Assembly: GCA_965204665.1 (NCBI GenBank)
Contig: OZ242002.1
Coordinates: 744,001-808,000 of the forward strand
Source of the DNA: Nemesobacter sp965204665
Lineage (GTDB): Bacteria; Desulfobacterota_D; UBA1144; Nemesobacterales; Nemesobacteraceae
Reading direction: 5' to 3'
DNA: 64,000 nt
A model generated the notes under the pieces. It was not told the DNA's origin, made no database searches, and worked only from the letters and a program-made list of their open reading frames with translations. The position numbers and the translations under genes are program-made. This document shows, piece after piece, positions 61,120 through 64,000 of this stretch (the first letter of the stretch is position 1; each line of letters opens with the position of its first letter).

Positions 61120-62841
61120 TTACTTTCTCGAACTGAACTTGAGTCCGGATTTGCTCCTGTCCCAAGTCTTATCCGTAAGTTCTTTTATCTCGGCAACCTT
61201 GACCTTTTGAGTCGCTGTTACCGGAAACCCTTCTTCGTAAACCTCTATGAACCTCGGCACCATGGCCACCATCACTCTGTCGGCCATCCATCTACAGAAC
61301 TCAATCGGGTCGAATTCCTCGTTCTGCTTAATCGTGACGCAAAGTTTTATCTCATCGTCGGAAATGTTGGGAATTCTTACGCCGACAGCTATAGCCTCCT
61401 GAATTGCCGGATACAACATGGCTTCATCCCCTACCGCCACCGGGTCCACGTTCTCACCTGAAACCCTGATGCGGCTGTACCTGCCGACAAAGTAGTACCT
61501 GCCGTCAATACCTTTAGCGAAGATGTCGTCGGAATTGAAAAATCCGTCATCGTCAAACGCCTCGTTGGTTCTGCGAGGGTCCTTGAAGTACTCGTTGAGC
61601 GTCGTGTGAGGTACAAGAGGCTTTATAAAAAGAAGTCCCTTGGCATCATCCGGAGGGGTTATGTCGTCCGTCGGATCCCAGAACGCCCTTACCACGGTAT
61701 CGGTGTCCCCCGGATTACGTAATTCAACATAGTATCCTTCCATCGGGAAACCCGAAGATCCCGGCCTGTGGTCCTCGGGATCTTTCCAGAGCACCATCCC
61801 CATCTCAGTCGAACCGTAACCGTCTATAACCCTTACGCCGAAGCGTTCCTGAAATTCCGCAAGATTTCTCGGAGCAGGAGAGCCCAGCATTATTCTTATC
61901 TTATGCCTGAGGTCGTAATCGCCCGGAGGGGCTGCCCACAGATACTCGGCAACGGCTCCCAGCATGTTGACGCAGGTGGCCCCGCAGTCCGCCGCCCACT
62001 TCCAGAAGTTGGATGCGGAGAATCTCGGGAAAAATACCGCCGTGGCGCCCGCGGCCATGGCGCTGAACAGACACATGACCTGGGCGTTCGCATGACCGAG
62101 CGACAGTACGCTCATAAGAACATCGTCTCTCCTTATACCCTGCTGCTGAAGGTAGGAACGAACCGTCATGACTACGCCTCCATGGTCTCTTGCGACTCCC
62201 TTGGGCATACCGGTGGTGCCCGAAGTGAACATGCATCTCTCCATGTCGGATACGGAAACCTCGACACCGGTGTTGGAATCGGAGTATTTATCGAATTCGG
62301 AAAAAGGAAGTGATTTTATACCGCCGAGTTCCGCCGGAGGGTTATCCACGGTTACGAAAATCACCTCCAGCTGTTTCAGACTGTCGGCTATTTCCTCTAT
62401 AAACGGCACGCTTCCCTCGTCTATCACAAGAACCCTCATATCGGAGTAATTGATCACGTAGGCGAGTCTCTCTCCTCTTTCATCTTTGTTTATCGGAACC
62501 TGAACAGCACCGCACTTGTGCACGGCGATGATCGACACGACATACTCCGAACAGTTGAGCATGTACATGCCGACTTTATCTCCCTTCTTTATACCGCAGC
62601 CGTCTATAAGACCGTTGGCCACCCTGTTGGACCAGGCGTTGGTCTCTCCGTATGTATAACTCTCGACGACGGTTCCGTCCCTGTCACCGACTTTGAACAT
62701 CGATTTGTCGGGAAACACCTCGGCGCCTTTTTCAAGGTTCTTCGTTATCGGTTCCCATTGGGAAGTATCCGTGAAATTACCGAAGGGAAGGTCACCGTCT
62801 CCCAGATAGGCGCTGTCCCTAGGTTTGAATAATAGTTGCAT
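61120..62841 (-). CDS. AMP-dependent acyl-CoA synthetase
   Basis: The 573-residue adenylate-forming enzyme has the P-loop MFTSGTTGMPKGVARDHGG, the A5 motif DGYGSTEMG, a GFFNSDDIF (A7) and GRYSRIRVSGENVDP (A8). The end has TATQKVKVAEIKEL with the catalytic lysine. It resembles crotonobetaine/carnitine- or fatty-acid-CoA ligases; the substrate is unknown. A paralogue with the same C-terminal end (TWDRS.SGL) begins at the right window edge on the same strand. Confidence 0.9.
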   Translation of the reverse strand: MQLLFKPRDSAYLGDGDLPFGNFTDTSQWEPITKNLEKGAEVFPDKSMFKVGDRDGTVVESYTYGETNAWSNRVANGLIDGCGIKKGDKVGMYMLNCSEYVVSIIAVHKCGAVQVPINKDERGERLAYVINYSDMRVLVIDEGSVPFIEEIADSLKQLEVIFVTVDNPPAELGGIKSLPFSEFDKYSDSNTGVEVSVSDMERCMFTSGTTGMPKGVARDHGGVVMTVRSYLQQQGIRRDDVLMSVLSLGHANAQVMCLFSAMAAGATAVFFPRFSASNFWKWAADCGATCVNMLGAVAEYLWAAPPGDYDLRHKIRIMLGSPAPRNLAEFQERFGVRVIDGYGSTEMGMVLWKDPEDHRPGSSGFPMEGYYVELRNPGDTDTVVRAFWDPTDDITPPDDAKGLLFIKPLVPHTTLNEYFKDPRRTNEAFDDDGFFNSDDIFAKGIDGRYYFVGRYSRIRVSGENVDPVAVGDEAMLYPAIQEAIAVGVRIPNISDDEIKLCVTIKQNEEFDPIEFCRWMADRVMVAMVPRFIEVYEEGFPVTATQKVKVAEIKELTDKTWDRSKSGLKFSSRK

Positions 62842-62983
62842 TTACTGTAGCCTCCTCATGCTTTCTATACCTCTTAGGAAATCAATCGGGCTAATTATAG
62901 GATAATAAGGGCTCTTTTGCAAACCTTATTCCCAGAATTCCGCGCGCACCCGGTAAATATCGCATGCGAGCTCCGTCAAGACC

Positions 62984-63946
62984 ATGATCGCTCAAACAGC
63001 AATTTTCACCCTGTCGCTCGTGCTTCTCTGGAAAGGAGGAAATCTTCTCGTAAAAGGCGCTTCAGGCATGGCTTCGTCCACAGGCATGGGTTCTTTTCTG
63101 GCGGGATTCACCCTGGTCGCCCTGGGGACGTCTTTCCCCGAATTTCTGGTGTGTTTTATGGCTGCGATAAAGGATTCCGGCGATATAGCGGTCGGGAATA
63201 TGGTCGGAAGCAATATAGCGAACATAGGAATCATCCTGGGTGCCGCGGCGGTCATAAGTCCCATATTCATCAGCAGGTCAGCCTGGTACGAACAGAAATT
63301 TCCGCTTGCATTCCTGCTGATGACAACTGTTGCCGTCTGTGTGTTCTGCTATACCGGGTTTTCTCTCGGAAGCAAGGAAGGCCTGGTCGTTTTTTCCGCT
63401 CTTGCCGCATTTTTGATTTTCAAGTTCAGAGAATCGGCTGAAAAAACGGAAAAAAGCGAGCCGATGCCGCGACAAGGGACTCTCGGACTTGTTTTCTGCT
63501 TGATCCTTGGTTCCGCGCTTCTCGCTTTAAGCGCCTATTTCCTTGTGGACGCGGCGGTGATGATAGCCGAGGGACTTGGAATAAGTGAACTTTTTATAGG
63601 AATTACGGCAGTCGCTCTTGGCACTTCGCTTCCCGAACTCGCCGCTGCGCTCGCCGCCGCCTGGAAAAAAGAACAGGACATAGTGATGGGGAATATAATA
63701 GGAAGCAACTTTTTCAATCTCAGTTTTCTGGGTCTTGTGGCTCTGGTCAGACCGATAAAGGTACAGCAGAAAATGTTCTCCCTCTCCGACGGGTTTGAAT
63801 TCGGTTTTTTGATTCTTTCAACAGTTGTGCTCGTGGGTCTGATAATAAGAGCGCGCAACGGAAAAAAAATAGGAAGACGGCAGGGAGCAGTTCTTCTCGC
63901 CATCTATACCGCTTTTCTTTACTTCGCCGTGAAATCATTTTCTTGA
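62984..63946 (+). CDS. Calcium/sodium antiporter (CaCA family, YrbG-like)
   Basis: The 320-residue membrane protein has about ten helices in two halves, each with an alpha-repeat: VALGTSFPEFLVC with VGNMVGSNIANIG, and VALGTSLPELAAA with MGNIIGSNFFNLS. These hold the ion-binding acidic residues. It would exchange sodium for calcium at the inner membrane. It overlaps the end of the next gene by 12 nt, tail to tail. Confidence 0.92.
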   Translation: MIAQTAIFTLSLVLLWKGGNLLVKGASGMASSTGMGSFLAGFTLVALGTSFPEFLVCFMAAIKDSGDIAVGNMVGSNIANIGIILGAAAVISPIFISRSAWYEQKFPLAFLLMTTVAVCVFCYTGFSLGSKEGLVVFSALAAFLIFKFRESAEKTEKSEPMPRQGTLGLVFCLILGSALLALSAYFLVDAAVMIAEGLGISELFIGITAVALGTSLPELAAALAAAWKKEQDIVMGNIIGSNFFNLSFLGLVALVRPIKVQQKMFSLSDGFEFGFLILSTVVLVGLIIRARNGKKIGRRQGAVLLAIYTAFLYFAVKSFS

Positions 63947-64000
63947 CCGGAGACGCAGGCCGCTTCTGCTCCTGTCCCATGTGGAACCGGATATTTTCCT
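63935..64000 (-). CDS. C-terminal end of a second acyl-CoA synthetase (cut by window edge)
   Basis: The last 21 residues (STWDRSRSGLRLRSRK at the end) match the C-terminus of the acyl-CoA synthetase at 61120 (TWDRSKSGLKFSSRK). A paralogous ligase therefore lies to the right on the same strand. Only the tail is in the window. Confidence 0.65.
   Translation of the reverse strand, partial: RKISGSTWDRSRSGLRLRSRK

Overview
The window reads as a chromosome segment from a Gram-negative, probably marine or host-associated bacterium of moderate GC. Signs of an outer membrane are an MlaE/MlaF lipid-transport pair, a TonB-dependent receptor and many lipoproteins. Other markers are the MEP pathway (ispD, ispF), two luciferase-like flavin oxidoreductases, a sodium-pumping oxaloacetate-decarboxylase operon and a myo-inositol-phosphate synthase. 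No rRNA or tRNA gene was recognised. A deep-branching Desulfobacterota/Dadabacteria-type lineage would fit, but that is a weak inference from gene content.

Layout. 1-4.3 kb: gshA (cut by the edge), an RDD membrane protein, a DsbA-like lipoprotein, purB and an MBL hydrolase. 4.4-7.7 kb: accessory island with IS66 debris, a frameshifted collagen/RTX lipoprotein and an lpd fragment. 7.7-23.3 kb: core genes (PIN-TRAM, ispD-ispF, mlaF, sod, a sigma factor, rplM-rpsI-ino1, mlaE, glutaredoxin, cobalamin riboswitch plus BtuB-like receptor, two LLM oxidoreductases, a peptide-binding lipoprotein). 23.6-25.3 kb: second collagen/RTX lipoprotein. 25.4-31.1 kb: acyl-CoA carboxylase operon and gltX-coaE. 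31.2-34.4 kb: another RTX lipoprotein, a DUF1460 protein and a small unknown protein, then obgE. 35.5-46.2 kb: large accessory/decay zone with a truncated KDPG aldolase, a broken Fur/PerR gene, a third collagen/RTX lipoprotein, an animal-type heme peroxidase lipoprotein, an adhesin-E-like protein, a cryptic phage capsid module and a double-Cache surface protein. 46.3-54.1 kb: a BtuF-like protein, fabH, an AEC transporter, rpmB-rpmG and oadB-oadA-oadG. 54.2-57.2 kb: a dead IS256 element, remnants of the lipoprotein family and of the phage module, and another lipoprotein. 57.4-64 kb: rpmH-rnpA-yidD-yidC-jag, tadA, two acyl-CoA ligases (one partial) and a Ca/Na antiporter.

The main discovery candidate is a set of four promoters in which a run of 9 or 10 guanines forms most of the spacer between TTGACT and TAGAAT/TAAAAT. 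They are the only G or C runs of at least 9 that I found in the 64 kb. Each stands in the correct orientation 45-90 nt upstream of a lipoprotein gene. The total spacer is 15 nt with G9 and 16 nt with G10. This is the arrangement of known phase-variable promoters such as meningococcal porA, and it suggests stochastic ON/OFF switching of a family of surface lipoproteins. Three of these have a Gly-X-Y collagen-like stalk, RTX calcium-binding repeats and a shared C-terminal domain. The cassettes have conserved double-hairpin 3' ends, lie beside IS66-type terminal sequences and phage remnants, and show duplication, frameshift and decay, as expected of a recombining, diversifying surface repertoire.
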